From contig CAZOMR010000193.1 of the NCBI GenBank assembly GCA_964580655.1, forward strand, positions 1 through 6,526: DNA of 6,526 nt, read 5' to 3'. This DNA is from CAZOMR01 sp964580655. GTDB taxonomy: Bacteria; RBG-13-61-14; CAZOMR01. Below, in pieces: positions 1 through 5,609 of the stretch. Every line of letters starts with the position of its first letter. Position 1 is the first letter of the stretch. Position numbers and translations under genes: made by a program. The notes beneath the pieces were generated by a model, which saw only the letters and a program-made list of their open reading frames with translations, was not told the DNA's origin and did not search any database.

Positions 1-13
1 TAACATGGCCAAA

Positions 14-41
14 AAAGAGGGTCAAATCCAAAACCCTCTTT
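14..41. terminator. Candidate bidirectional intrinsic terminator hairpin
   Basis: A perfect 9-bp inverted repeat (AAAGAGGGT at 14-22 and its complement at 33-41) encloses a 10-base loop. On the minus strand the stem runs into T residues (the A-run at 11-16 read in reverse). On the plus strand only the T residues of the stem end are present, so the element is stronger when read leftward. It lies upstream of the rpsU promoter and no gene to its right is read leftward, so it probably ends an upstream transcript. The TAA at 1-3 could be the stop of that gene, but this cannot be shown. Confidence 0.5.
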
Positions 42-71
42 AATGTCGCAGGCCCGGGGCTAAATTTTTTC

Positions 72-99
72 TTGACAAATCAAAAATTGCTAGTATTAT
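72..99 (+). promoter_or_regulatory. Sigma70-type promoter of the rpsU operon
   Basis: A perfect -35 box TTGACA (72-77) is followed after 16 bases by TATTAT (94-99), a 5/6 match to the -10 consensus, in AT-rich DNA. This predicts a start near 106 and a leader of about 80 bases before rpsU. A perfect TATAAT also occurs at 116-121 but has no -35 box at normal spacing, so it may be a second, weaker start. The promoter is well placed to drive rpsU, the YqeY-like gene, dnaG and rpoD together. Confidence 0.75.
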
Positions 100-187
100 A
101 TAAGTTTAACTAATTTATAATACTTGTTCTAATGCCTACCAGGCTTGAAATAGAAAGCTAATATAAAGTAGAGGGGGTCGGAAATGA

Positions 188-397
188 ATGCCGAGCGTCA
201 AAGTAAGGGAAGGCGAGTCCTTCGAAAGCGCCCTAAGAAGGTTTAAGAAACAGTGTGAGAAGGCTGGGATTCTCTCTGAGATCCGCAGGCGCGAGCACTA
301 TGAAAAGCCCAGCGTAAAGAAGAAGAAAAAAGCGCTGGCCGCAAGGAAGCGGATGCTCAAGAAGTTGCGCAAGCAACAGCGGTTTCACGGGCGATAA
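188..397 (+). CDS. rpsU: 30S ribosomal protein S21 (bS21)
   Basis: This 69-residue protein is a component of the small ribosomal subunit and helps mRNA and initiation factors engage at the start of translation. It shows the family pattern throughout: a start reading MPSVKVREGESFESALRRF, then a KKQCEKAGI turn, the EIRRREHYEKPS segment, and a very basic Lys/Arg-rich C-terminal helix that contacts rRNA. Length is normal for the family. The ATG at 188 is chosen because it gives the conserved N-terminus. A purine-rich Shine-Dalgarno (AGAGGGGG, 170-177) lies 10 bases upstream. Another ATG at 184, in a different frame, overlaps the start and opens only a 20-codon frame. rpsU is the first gene of the operon, as in the classical rpsU-dnaG-rpoD cluster, and ends nine bases before the next start. 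Confidence 0.96.
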   Translation: MPSVKVREGESFESALRRFKKQCEKAGILSEIRRREHYEKPSVKKKKKALAARKRMLKKLRKQQRFHGR

Positions 398-406
398 AGA
401 GTGAGG

Positions 407-871
407 ATGGACATCAAGACGCGGCTTGAAGAGGACATGAAGCAGGCCGCAAGGTCTAAGGATAAATTGCGGCTGTCCACCATCCGGCTGATGCGAAACG
501 CCATCACAAATGCCGAACTGGAAAAGGGAAAAGAGCTGGATGACGGGGCTGTCATCGAAATCCTCGGAAAACTGTCAAGGCAATACGAGGACTCTATCGA
601 GGCCTACAAGAGAGGAAATCGCGCAGACCTTGTCGAAAAGGAAACAACTGAACTTGACATTCTCAAGGAATTTCTTCCCCAGGCGCTCAGCCCCGAAGAG
701 ATCGCTGAAATGGTAAAAGGGGCGATCGAAGGCCTGGGCGCGACAAGCGTGAAGGATATGGGCAAGGTGATGCAGGAGCTTAAGTCCGAATATGTGGGCA
801 GGGCATCGGGAAGGGATGTAAGCGAGGAAGTCAAGAGGCAACTTGCCGCGATCTCGGCTCGGGCTTCGTAG
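407..871 (+). CDS. GatB/YqeY domain-containing protein
   Basis: This 154-residue cytosolic protein matches the YqeY family, which is related to the C-terminal tRNA-binding tail domain of the amidotransferase subunit GatB. Its cellular role is not settled; tRNA or aminoacyl-tRNA contact is inferred from the GatB relationship. Family signatures are visible: a helical N-terminus with KLRLSTIRLMRNAI (about residues 20-33), YEDSIEAYKRGNRADL and a following Glu-rich stretch (about 60-80), EFLPQALSPEEI, and the C-terminal DMGKVMQELK...GRASGRDVSEEVKRQL block. Length is close to the usual ~150. The ATG at 407 is preferred because the family normally begins a few residues before the KxRL.EDMKQA helix, and AAGAG at 397-401 serves as a spaced ribosome site. 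An in-frame GTG at 401 is the alternative and adds two residues. It sits nine bases after rpsU and is probably cotranscribed with it. Confidence 0.93.
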   Translation: MDIKTRLEEDMKQAARSKDKLRLSTIRLMRNAITNAELEKGKELDDGAVIEILGKLSRQYEDSIEAYKRGNRADLVEKETTELDILKEFLPQALSPEEIAEMVKGAIEGLGATSVKDMGKVMQELKSEYVGRASGRDVSEEVKRQLAAISARAS

Positions 872-878
872 CGATGCA

Positions 879-979
879 TTCTCCGTAGCGGGGAGAAGGA
901 TAAAAGCGCTAATTCGCAGAGTAACAGTTCGCAGGTTTTCACATAAGAAATTTGGCGGGGATAGACGGGTTCCCCCGTT
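879..979 (+). other. Non-coding spacer between the YqeY-like gene and dnaG, with small hairpins
   Basis: The 166 bases between the YqeY-like stop and the dnaG start contain no convincing gene. There is a 6-bp hairpin (TTCTCC 879-884 with GGAGAA 892-897), a 7-base direct repeat TTCGCAG (913-919 and 928-934, 15 bases apart), and a GC-rich hairpin (964-969 with 974-979, loop TTCC, one G-T pair). None has a T-tract, so none is a standard intrinsic terminator. In E. coli the equivalent rpsU-dnaG gap carries a terminator that lowers dnaG output. A similar pausing or processing role is possible here but is inference. Confidence 0.35.
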
Positions 980-1037
980 CAGGCTCAGCGGTCAGAGGCA
1001 AAGATTTTAGTATGAAGGAATGGTGAAAGCCGGGGAG

Positions 1038-2834
1038 ATGGCCGGCAGGATTCCAGAACATATCATTCAGGAAATCAAGAATCGCCTGAGCATCCGGGAG
1101 GTGGTCTCGGATTATGTCACCCTGACCCGCGATGGAGCCAACTACAAGGCGCTCTGCCCGTTCCATCGGGAAAAGACCCCTTCCTTCAAGGTCCACGAGG
1201 GCATGGGAATATTCCGCTGTTTCGGATGTGGGGAGAGCGGAAATGTATTCAGTTTTCTTATGAAGATTGAGGGGATATCCTTTGCCGAGGCGCTGAACCG
1301 GCTCGCCACGCGTGCCGGAGTGGAACTTCCAAAGCCGGAGCGGAGTCAGGATGAGAAGAAGCAGGATGAAAAGCGGGAACAGATATTCCGCACCAATGAG
1401 TTGGCCGAGGCATTTTATCGCCACATACTCTGGGAAAGCAGGGAGGGCGAGAGGGCGCGCGAATACCTGGCAGACAGGAGACTGAACCGCGAGTGGGCGG
1501 AGCGCTTCCGCCTGGGCTTCGCCCCGGACGCCTGGGATGAACTGCTCCGGCACCTACGAGGCCACGGCTTCAAAGATGCCATAATTCACGAGGCCGGACT
1601 GATCATCCCGCGGGAGTCCGGCGGGTATTACGACCGGTTCCGTAACCGGCTTATCTTTTCCATCAGGGATGTAAGCGGAAAGGTGCGCGGCTTCGGCGCA
1701 AGAGTGCTGGATGATTCATTGCCCAAATACATTAATTCTCCCGAAACACCTGTTTATAAAAAGGGAAATGGCTTTTACGGGATAGACATTGCAAAGGACA
1801 AAATCCGGCAGGCAGACCGGGCTGTGATCGTGGAGGGTTATTTTGACCGCATCCGGCTTGATATGGCTGGAATCGAATATGCCCTGGCATCCCTGGGCAC
1901 GGCCTTTACCGCCCAGCAAGCGAGGCTTGTGCGCCGTTACACCCGCAATGTCTTCACCGTCTTCGATACGGACCTGGCCGGGCTAAAGGCCAGCCTGCGT
2001 GCGCTTGAGGTGTTTCTGGAAGAAGGTGTCACACCACGCATCGTGCTTCTTCCAGAGGGCCAGGACCCTGATGAATTTGTTCTCAATACAAGCGGCGAGG
2101 CTTTTTTGCAACTGCTTGAGCGGGCTCCAAGCCTTGTTGATTTTTTTATCGAACAGGAACTCGCAGGTGGAAGCGGAACACCCGCGGAGATCGCCCAGGC
2201 AGTGCAACGCATTGCACCGGTGCTCAGCAAGATACGCGACCCGATAGAACGGAGCCTGTATGTTAAAAAGATTGCGGAGCGATTGGGGATACCGCAGATT
2301 GAGATCCAGCGCAAGGTTTTGAGGCCGGTGGTCAAACATGATGATAAGGAAGGAAGCCAGGATGGAATGGCTGGTCTGGAAGAAAGTAGATTTCCAAATG
2401 ATGAGAAAGCTCTTCTTTCTCTACTGCTTCATTATCCTGAGGTTGCTGTGAACATAGAGCAGGAAAACGCAGTGGAGTCCTTTTCCAGCCCTGAGCTTGC
2501 TGACTTCATGAAAAGGCTTTTGTCCCAGATCGAGAAAAATGGCTGTGCCGACCCCGGACTGATCCTGCATGAGGTTCGCGACGAGAATATCGCGAGTCTG
2601 GTCACACGCCTGGCATTGGAAACAAAAGAACGACACCGGCCGGACCGCCTGGATACCCTTCTGAATGATTACATCAAAAGCATAAAGATCGAGCATCTGC
2701 GAAATGAGAAAGCTCGCATCCAGAGAGAAATCCAAAATGCGGAAGGGGATCGTCTCGATCAATTGCTCGTTGAGAGAGATCGTTTATGGAGAAAAGAAAA
2801 GGAGCTTGTAGCCGCGAGAATCACTGCCAGGTAG
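1038..2834 (+). CDS. dnaG: DNA primase DnaG
   Basis: DnaG synthesises the short RNA primers that start leading and Okazaki fragments, working with the replicative helicase DnaB. The protein is 598 residues. An N-terminal CHC2 zinc-binding domain has C40, H43, C61 and C64. The RNA polymerase core includes RFRNRLIF and KYINSPETPVY, and the TOPRIM catalytic centre has E266 (VEGYFD) and D310/D312 (FDTD). The LPEGQDPDEF motif follows, then a helical C-terminal helicase-interaction region. The ATG at 1038 is chosen because it gives the family N-terminus MAGRIPEHI and puts the zinc ligands at the same numbers as in E. coli DnaG. In-frame ATG 1020 and GTG 1023 would add five or six residues. No start has an ideally spaced Shine-Dalgarno: AAGGA (1015-1019) abuts 1020 and GGGGAG (1032-1037) abuts 1038. 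This fits the low expression typical of primase. The TOPRIM motif reads FDTD where FDGD is usual, but both acidic residues remain. rpoD begins 25 bases downstream. Confidence 0.96.
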   Translation: MAGRIPEHIIQEIKNRLSIREVVSDYVTLTRDGANYKALCPFHREKTPSFKVHEGMGIFRCFGCGESGNVFSFLMKIEGISFAEALNRLATRAGVELPKPERSQDEKKQDEKREQIFRTNELAEAFYRHILWESREGERAREYLADRRLNREWAERFRLGFAPDAWDELLRHLRGHGFKDAIIHEAGLIIPRESGGYYDRFRNRLIFSIRDVSGKVRGFGARVLDDSLPKYINSPETPVYKKGNGFYGIDIAKDKIRQADRAVIVEGYFDRIRLDMAGIEYALASLGTAFTAQQARLVRRYTRNVFTVFDTDLAGLKASLRALEVFLEEGVTPRIVLLPEGQDPDEFVLNTSGEAFLQLLERAPSLVDFFIEQELAGGSGTPAEIAQAVQRIAPVLSKIRDPIERSLYVKKIAERLGIPQIEIQRKVLRPVVKHDDKEGSQDGMAGLEESRFPNDEKALLSLLLHYPEVAVNIEQENAVESFSSPELADFMKRLLSQIEKNGCADPGLILHEVRDENIASLVTRLALETKERHRPDRLDTLLNDYIKSIKIEHLRNEKARIQREIQNAEGDRLDQLLVERDRLWRKEKELVAARITAR

Positions 2835-2859
2835 ATGAGCCCGGATAAAGGGAGGAACA

Positions 2860-4623
2860 ATGTCAAGAAGAAAAACCATTGATGAAATCACGAAGCTGAT
2901 AGCCGATGGGAAGTCAAAGGGATTTCTTACCTACGACGAGGTAAACGACGGCCTTCCTGACAACATCCTGAGTTCAGACCAACTGGATGATCTTATGATG
3001 ATGTTCGGAGAAATGGACATCAAGATAGTGGATTCAGACCCGCGCATTTCACTGAAGCACCTTGAACGCGAGGGTGTGGAGGGCCTCGCTAACCAGGAAG
3101 AAACTCCAGGTGAAGCCATCATCGAGACGGAGCAAGCGCCCGGAGGAATTGATCCGGTCCGCATGTATTTGCGTGAAATGGGCTCTTACCAACTGCTTAC
3201 CCGTGAAGGCGAAATTGAGATCGCCCGCCGCATCGAAACCGGGGAACAGGAACTATTGAGCCTGATCCTCAGTTCTCCGGTGGCGGTGCGCGAGGTGATC
3301 CTGTGGGCAGAACGAATAGCCCAGGGCAAGGACCGGGAGAATGATCCAGTCGACGAAGACGATGACGATCTTGAAACCGATGAACCTTTTGATACCCAGG
3401 CATTTCTCGGCAAGGTAAAACAAATAGAAAAGCTGGAGGTGCAGATGCGCAAGGATGAACGGATTCTACATCGTGCAAAGACATCGAAAAAGCAAAAGCG
3501 CAAACTCCAGGAGTCGCTTAAGGTTAAGCAGGCCAAATTAATGGCGCTTATGAAATCCCTCAATCTAAGCTGGCGCCAGCGACAGAGGATCGTGGAGAAA
3601 ATCCGCGGACTGGTCGCCCGAATTGAGCTTGCGGAGCGGGAGATCAGGCGTATAGAAAAGGAGACAGCCACGCACTCGGCTGAGATCAAGGAGTTGGCGC
3701 GCAAGGTGAAGGAAAGCTCCAGGAAGCGTAAACAAGTAGAACGCCAGACAAAGATGCAAGCCGCTGAAATCCTGCATCACGAGCATAAACTGGAAAACGC
3801 CCGGCGCCGCCTGCGCCGAGTGGAACTTGAAGCCAACATGTCTATAAAGGATCTGAAAAGCTTGCTTCGGCATATCTCCAGGACCGAGGCGCAGATACAG
3901 CAGGCCAAGTCGGATTTGATCGAGGCCAACCTCCGACTAGTCGTAAATATAGCAAAGAAATATACCAACCGCGGTCTGCAATTTCTCGATCTTATCCAGG
4001 AAGGCAATGTCGGGCTGATGAAGGCGGTAGATAAATTCGAATACCAGCGAGGATACAAGTTCTCCACATACGCCACCTGGTGGATCCGACAGGCCATTAC
4101 CCGCGCCATTGCGGACCAGGCCCGCACCATCCGAATACCGGTTCACATGATAGAGACCATCAATAAACTCATTCGCACCTCCAGATACCTCGTGCAGAAG
4201 ATGGGTCGGGAGCCGACACCGGAAGAAATCGGGGAAAAGATGGGGCTCCCTCTGGAAAAGGTGCGAAAGGTGCTGAAGATCGCCAAAGAGCCAATCAGCC
4301 TGGAGATTCCGATCGGTGAAGAAGAGGACTCGCGGCTTGGTGATTTCATAGAAGACAAGACAATACCCGGACCAATGGATGTGGTGACCCGCAATAGTCT
4401 CCAGTCAAGGACATTTGATTCTCTAAATACCCTTACCCCGCGTGAAGAGAGGGTTTTGCGTATGCGCTTTGGGATCGGGGAGAAGTCCGACCATACCTTG
4501 GAGGAAGTGGGCCAGGATTTCGATGTAACCCGCGAGAGAATCCGCCAGATCGAGGCCAAAGCCCTGCGAAAATTGCGCCATCCATCACGAAGCAAAAAAC
4601 TGAGGATATTTATTGAAGGATAA
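2860..4623 (+). CDS. rpoD: RNA polymerase primary sigma factor RpoD (sigma70)
   Basis: This is the housekeeping sigma subunit, which directs RNA polymerase to -35/-10 promoters. The 587 residues show the complete group 1 layout. Region 1.1 spans about residues 1-80, and region 1.2 (DPVRMYLREMGSYQLLTREGE) about 98-130. A long charged non-conserved region covers about 132-350, with an acidic run (DEDDDDLETDE) and then a Lys/Arg/Glu-rich stretch likely to form coiled-coil. Region 2 spans 351-430, with NLRLVVNIAKKY, the -10-melting segment FSTYATWWIRQAI and ARTIRIPVHM. Region 3 spans about 431-505 and includes the LGDFIEDK finger. Region 4 spans about 518-587, with the helix-turn-helix HTLEEVGQDFDVTRERIRQI and ending ALRKLRHPSRSKKLRIFI. 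The ATG at 2860 has a strong Shine-Dalgarno (GGGAGGA, 2850-2856). It follows dnaG by 25 bases, so operon transcription is likely; I see no convincing heat-shock promoter inside the dnaG 3' end. Confidence 0.97.
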   Translation: MSRRKTIDEITKLIADGKSKGFLTYDEVNDGLPDNILSSDQLDDLMMMFGEMDIKIVDSDPRISLKHLEREGVEGLANQEETPGEAIIETEQAPGGIDPVRMYLREMGSYQLLTREGEIEIARRIETGEQELLSLILSSPVAVREVILWAERIAQGKDRENDPVDEDDDDLETDEPFDTQAFLGKVKQIEKLEVQMRKDERILHRAKTSKKQKRKLQESLKVKQAKLMALMKSLNLSWRQRQRIVEKIRGLVARIELAEREIRRIEKETATHSAEIKELARKVKESSRKRKQVERQTKMQAAEILHHEHKLENARRRLRRVELEANMSIKDLKSLLRHISRTEAQIQQAKSDLIEANLRLVVNIAKKYTNRGLQFLDLIQEGNVGLMKAVDKFEYQRGYKFSTYATWWIRQAITRAIADQARTIRIPVHMIETINKLIRTSRYLVQKMGREPTPEEIGEKMGLPLEKVRKVLKIAKEPISLEIPIGEEEDSRLGDFIEDKTIPGPMDVVTRNSLQSRTFDSLNTLTPREERVLRMRFGIGEKSDHTLEEVGQDFDVTRERIRQIEAKALRKLRHPSRSKKLRIFIEG

Positions 4624-4652
4624 TTATAAAGGCCACTGATAATGAGTATAAT
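4624..4652 (+). promoter_or_regulatory. Probable promoter of the tRNA gene
   Basis: A perfect -10 hexamer TATAAT (4647-4652) lies in the 39-base gap between rpoD and the tRNA. The hexamer 17 bases upstream (TTATAA, 4624-4629) matches the -35 consensus at only three positions. The predicted start, near 4659, would leave a leader of only a few bases before the tRNA. The tRNA could also be cut from the rpoD transcript, since no terminator lies between them. Confidence 0.5.
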
Positions 4653-4662
4653 ATATAACCAT

Positions 4663-4735
4663 GGGCCCATAGCTCAGCTGGCAGAGCCACCGGCTCATAA
4701 CCGGTTGGTCCCAGGTTCGATCCCTGGTGGGCCCA
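4663..4735 (+). tRNA. tRNA with CAU anticodon (elongator Met, or Ile2)
   Basis: A complete 73-base cloverleaf can be drawn. The acceptor stem is a perfect 7 bp (4663-4669 with 4728-4734) with discriminator A at 4735. The D arm is GCTC/GAGC (4672-4675, 4684-4687) with an 8-base loop holding GG. The anticodon stem is a perfect 5 bp, ACCGG/CCGGT, with loop CTCATAA and anticodon CAT at 4696-4698. The variable loop is 5 bases, and the T stem is CCAGG/CCTGG with loop TTCGATC. It is not the initiator: position 1-72 is a G-C pair and the anticodon stem lacks the three G-C pairs of fMet tRNA. CAU is shared by elongator tRNA-Met and by tRNA-Ile2, whose C34 is modified to lysidine, and the sequence alone does not settle which this is. 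The 3' CCA is not encoded, since AAA follows the discriminator, so it must be added enzymatically. Confidence 0.95.
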
Positions 4736-4824
4736 AAACCACGGAGAGAGAAAGTGTTGACCGATCAGGTGATTGATAACCGGAGGGGATTTTTACACAG
4801 ACGAGCAAAAGAGTCTTGAGCAAC

Positions 4825-4852
4825 AAGGGCACCTCAGAGTGCCCTTCTTTTT
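4825..4852 (+). terminator. Strong intrinsic terminator
   Basis: A perfect 8-bp stem AAGGGCAC/GTGCCCTT (4825-4832 with 4839-4846) has a 6-base loop (CTCAGA) and is followed by C and five T residues (4848-4852). This is a textbook Rho-independent terminator on the plus strand and lies 89 bases after the tRNA. It would end the tRNA transcript and any rpoD readthrough. Its T-tract ends only nine bases before the Shine-Dalgarno of the next gene, so it may act as an attenuator for that gene. Confidence 0.85.
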
Positions 4853-4860
4853 ATTATTAA

Positions 4861-4867
4861 GAGGGAG
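4861..4867 (+). promoter_or_regulatory. Shine-Dalgarno that fixes a TTG start
   Basis: GAGGGAG lies six bases before the TTG at 4874 and is the only good ribosome site near the start of the zinc-ribbon gene. No ATG or GTG in the correct frame lies nearby, so this site decides the start. Confidence 0.7.
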
Positions 4868-4873
4868 AAAATT

Positions 4874-5605
4874 TTGGAAAAGCAGTTAGACCTTTTAGAG
4901 AAAATCCAAGAGATAGACCTGTCCCTGAAATATGCACGGGAATTCCTGGAGGACCTCCCTCGGCTCAAGGAAGAGATCGAGGACCAGTGTCGGACCGAAG
5001 AAGAAAAACTAGCTGACGAGAAGGCTCATCTCGACGAGGCCCGAAAGGAGCGCAAGCGCAAGGAACACGAACTGGAAGATGGAGAGGAACACCTCAAAAA
5101 AAGCCATGGCCGGCTTAACGCGGTAAAGACCAACAAGGAATACGACGCCATGCTTTTAGAGATTGAAAACCAGAAGCAAAGAAATTCGCAATTGGAGGAG
5201 GATATATTGCTTCTCTACGATCAACTGGATGAGCTTGAGCGCCGCACTAAAGAGATGGAGACGGGCCTGAAAAGCTTTATGCAAGAGCAAGAAGAGAAGA
5301 AGAGAGAGCTGGAAGAAAAGCGCAAAGTCACCGCGGAGAATATAAGCCGCCTGGAAGATGAGCGAGAAGGGGTCAACCGGCTTATCGAGCCGGAGATCAT
5401 CGCTACTTACGAGAGAATCCGACAGAGACTCGGGGATCCGGCGCTGGCAAGGGCCGTTGATGAGGTCTGCACCTCATGCTATCGCCGTATCCCCCCACAG
5501 ATGTATAACGAGGTGCTCAAAGGCGATCGCGTGCATACCTGCCCGAACTGCCAGCGCATCCTGGTCTACCGCGAGGCCGAATTCCTTGCGGCAAAAGAGG
5601 CTTGA
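4874..5605 (+). CDS. Coiled-coil and C4-type zinc-ribbon protein (COG1579/DUF164 family)
   Basis: This 243-residue, probably cytosolic protein has a long, highly charged, Glu/Lys-rich helical region (about residues 1-190) that should form an antiparallel coiled coil. It ends in a zinc ribbon with two CxxC pairs: C199/C202 (CTSC) and C223/C226 (CPNC). The family signature VKTNKEYDAMLLEIE lies in the middle (about residues 84-98). Members include Helicobacter HP0958 and Chlamydia CT398, for which binding to RpoN or to flagellar/secretion components has been reported. In most bacteria the role is unknown, and nucleic-acid binding is inferred from the ribbon. The TTG start at 4874 is chosen for its well-spaced GAGGGAG site. 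The gene follows a strong terminator by 21 bases and is followed by the RNase H-like gene after four bases, so it is probably the first gene of an operon with that gene and recG. Confidence 0.88.
   Translation: MEKQLDLLEKIQEIDLSLKYAREFLEDLPRLKEEIEDQCRTEEEKLADEKAHLDEARKERKRKEHELEDGEEHLKKSHGRLNAVKTNKEYDAMLLEIENQKQRNSQLEEDILLLYDQLDELERRTKEMETGLKSFMQEQEEKKRELEEKRKVTAENISRLEDEREGVNRLIEPEIIATYERIRQRLGDPALARAVDEVCTSCYRRIPPQMYNEVLKGDRVHTCPNCQRILVYREAEFLAAKEA
5595..5600 (+). promoter_or_regulatory. Shine-Dalgarno for a TTG start, inside the preceding gene
   Basis: AAGAGG lies within the last codons of the zinc-ribbon gene and nine bases before the TTG at 5610. It supports TTG 5610 as the start of the RNase H-like gene over the later in-frame ATG near 5691, and it suggests translational coupling. 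Confidence 0.55.
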
Positions 5606-5609
5606 ACCA

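Noticed and set aside
51..70. GC-rich run followed by six T residues (GGCCCGGGGC...TTTTTT) as a terminator
   Set aside because: The GCCC/GGGC arms leave a one-base loop, which cannot form a stable hairpin; the T-run is part of the AT-rich promoter region.
913..934. TTCGCAG direct repeat as an operator or CRISPR-like repeat
   Set aside because: There are only two 7-base copies with no dyad or array; chance occurrence is plausible.
1012..1026. Five-codon frame just before dnaG as a gene
   Set aside because: It is too short to support as a gene; it is mentioned only for its overlap with the dnaG start.
939..1553. A 204-codon open frame on the minus strand
   Set aside because: It lies opposite dnaG, whose plus-strand frame has clear zinc-finger and primase motifs; the minus product shows no recognisable domain.
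3186..3704. A 172-codon minus-strand frame within rpoD
   Set aside because: Its Ser/Arg-rich, low-complexity product is the expected mirror of the Lys/Glu/Arg-rich sigma-factor insert.
4143..4670. A 175-codon minus-strand frame over the rpoD 3' end
   Set aside because: It overlaps the highly conserved sigma regions 3 and 4 and runs into the tRNA, with no ribosome site or domain.
5358..5609. A possible longer N-terminus of the RNase H-like protein from ATG 5358
   Set aside because: This stretch overlaps the zinc-ribbon coding frame, including its CxxC motifs, and the extra residues look like an out-of-frame translation. TTG 5610 with AAGAGG is a better start.
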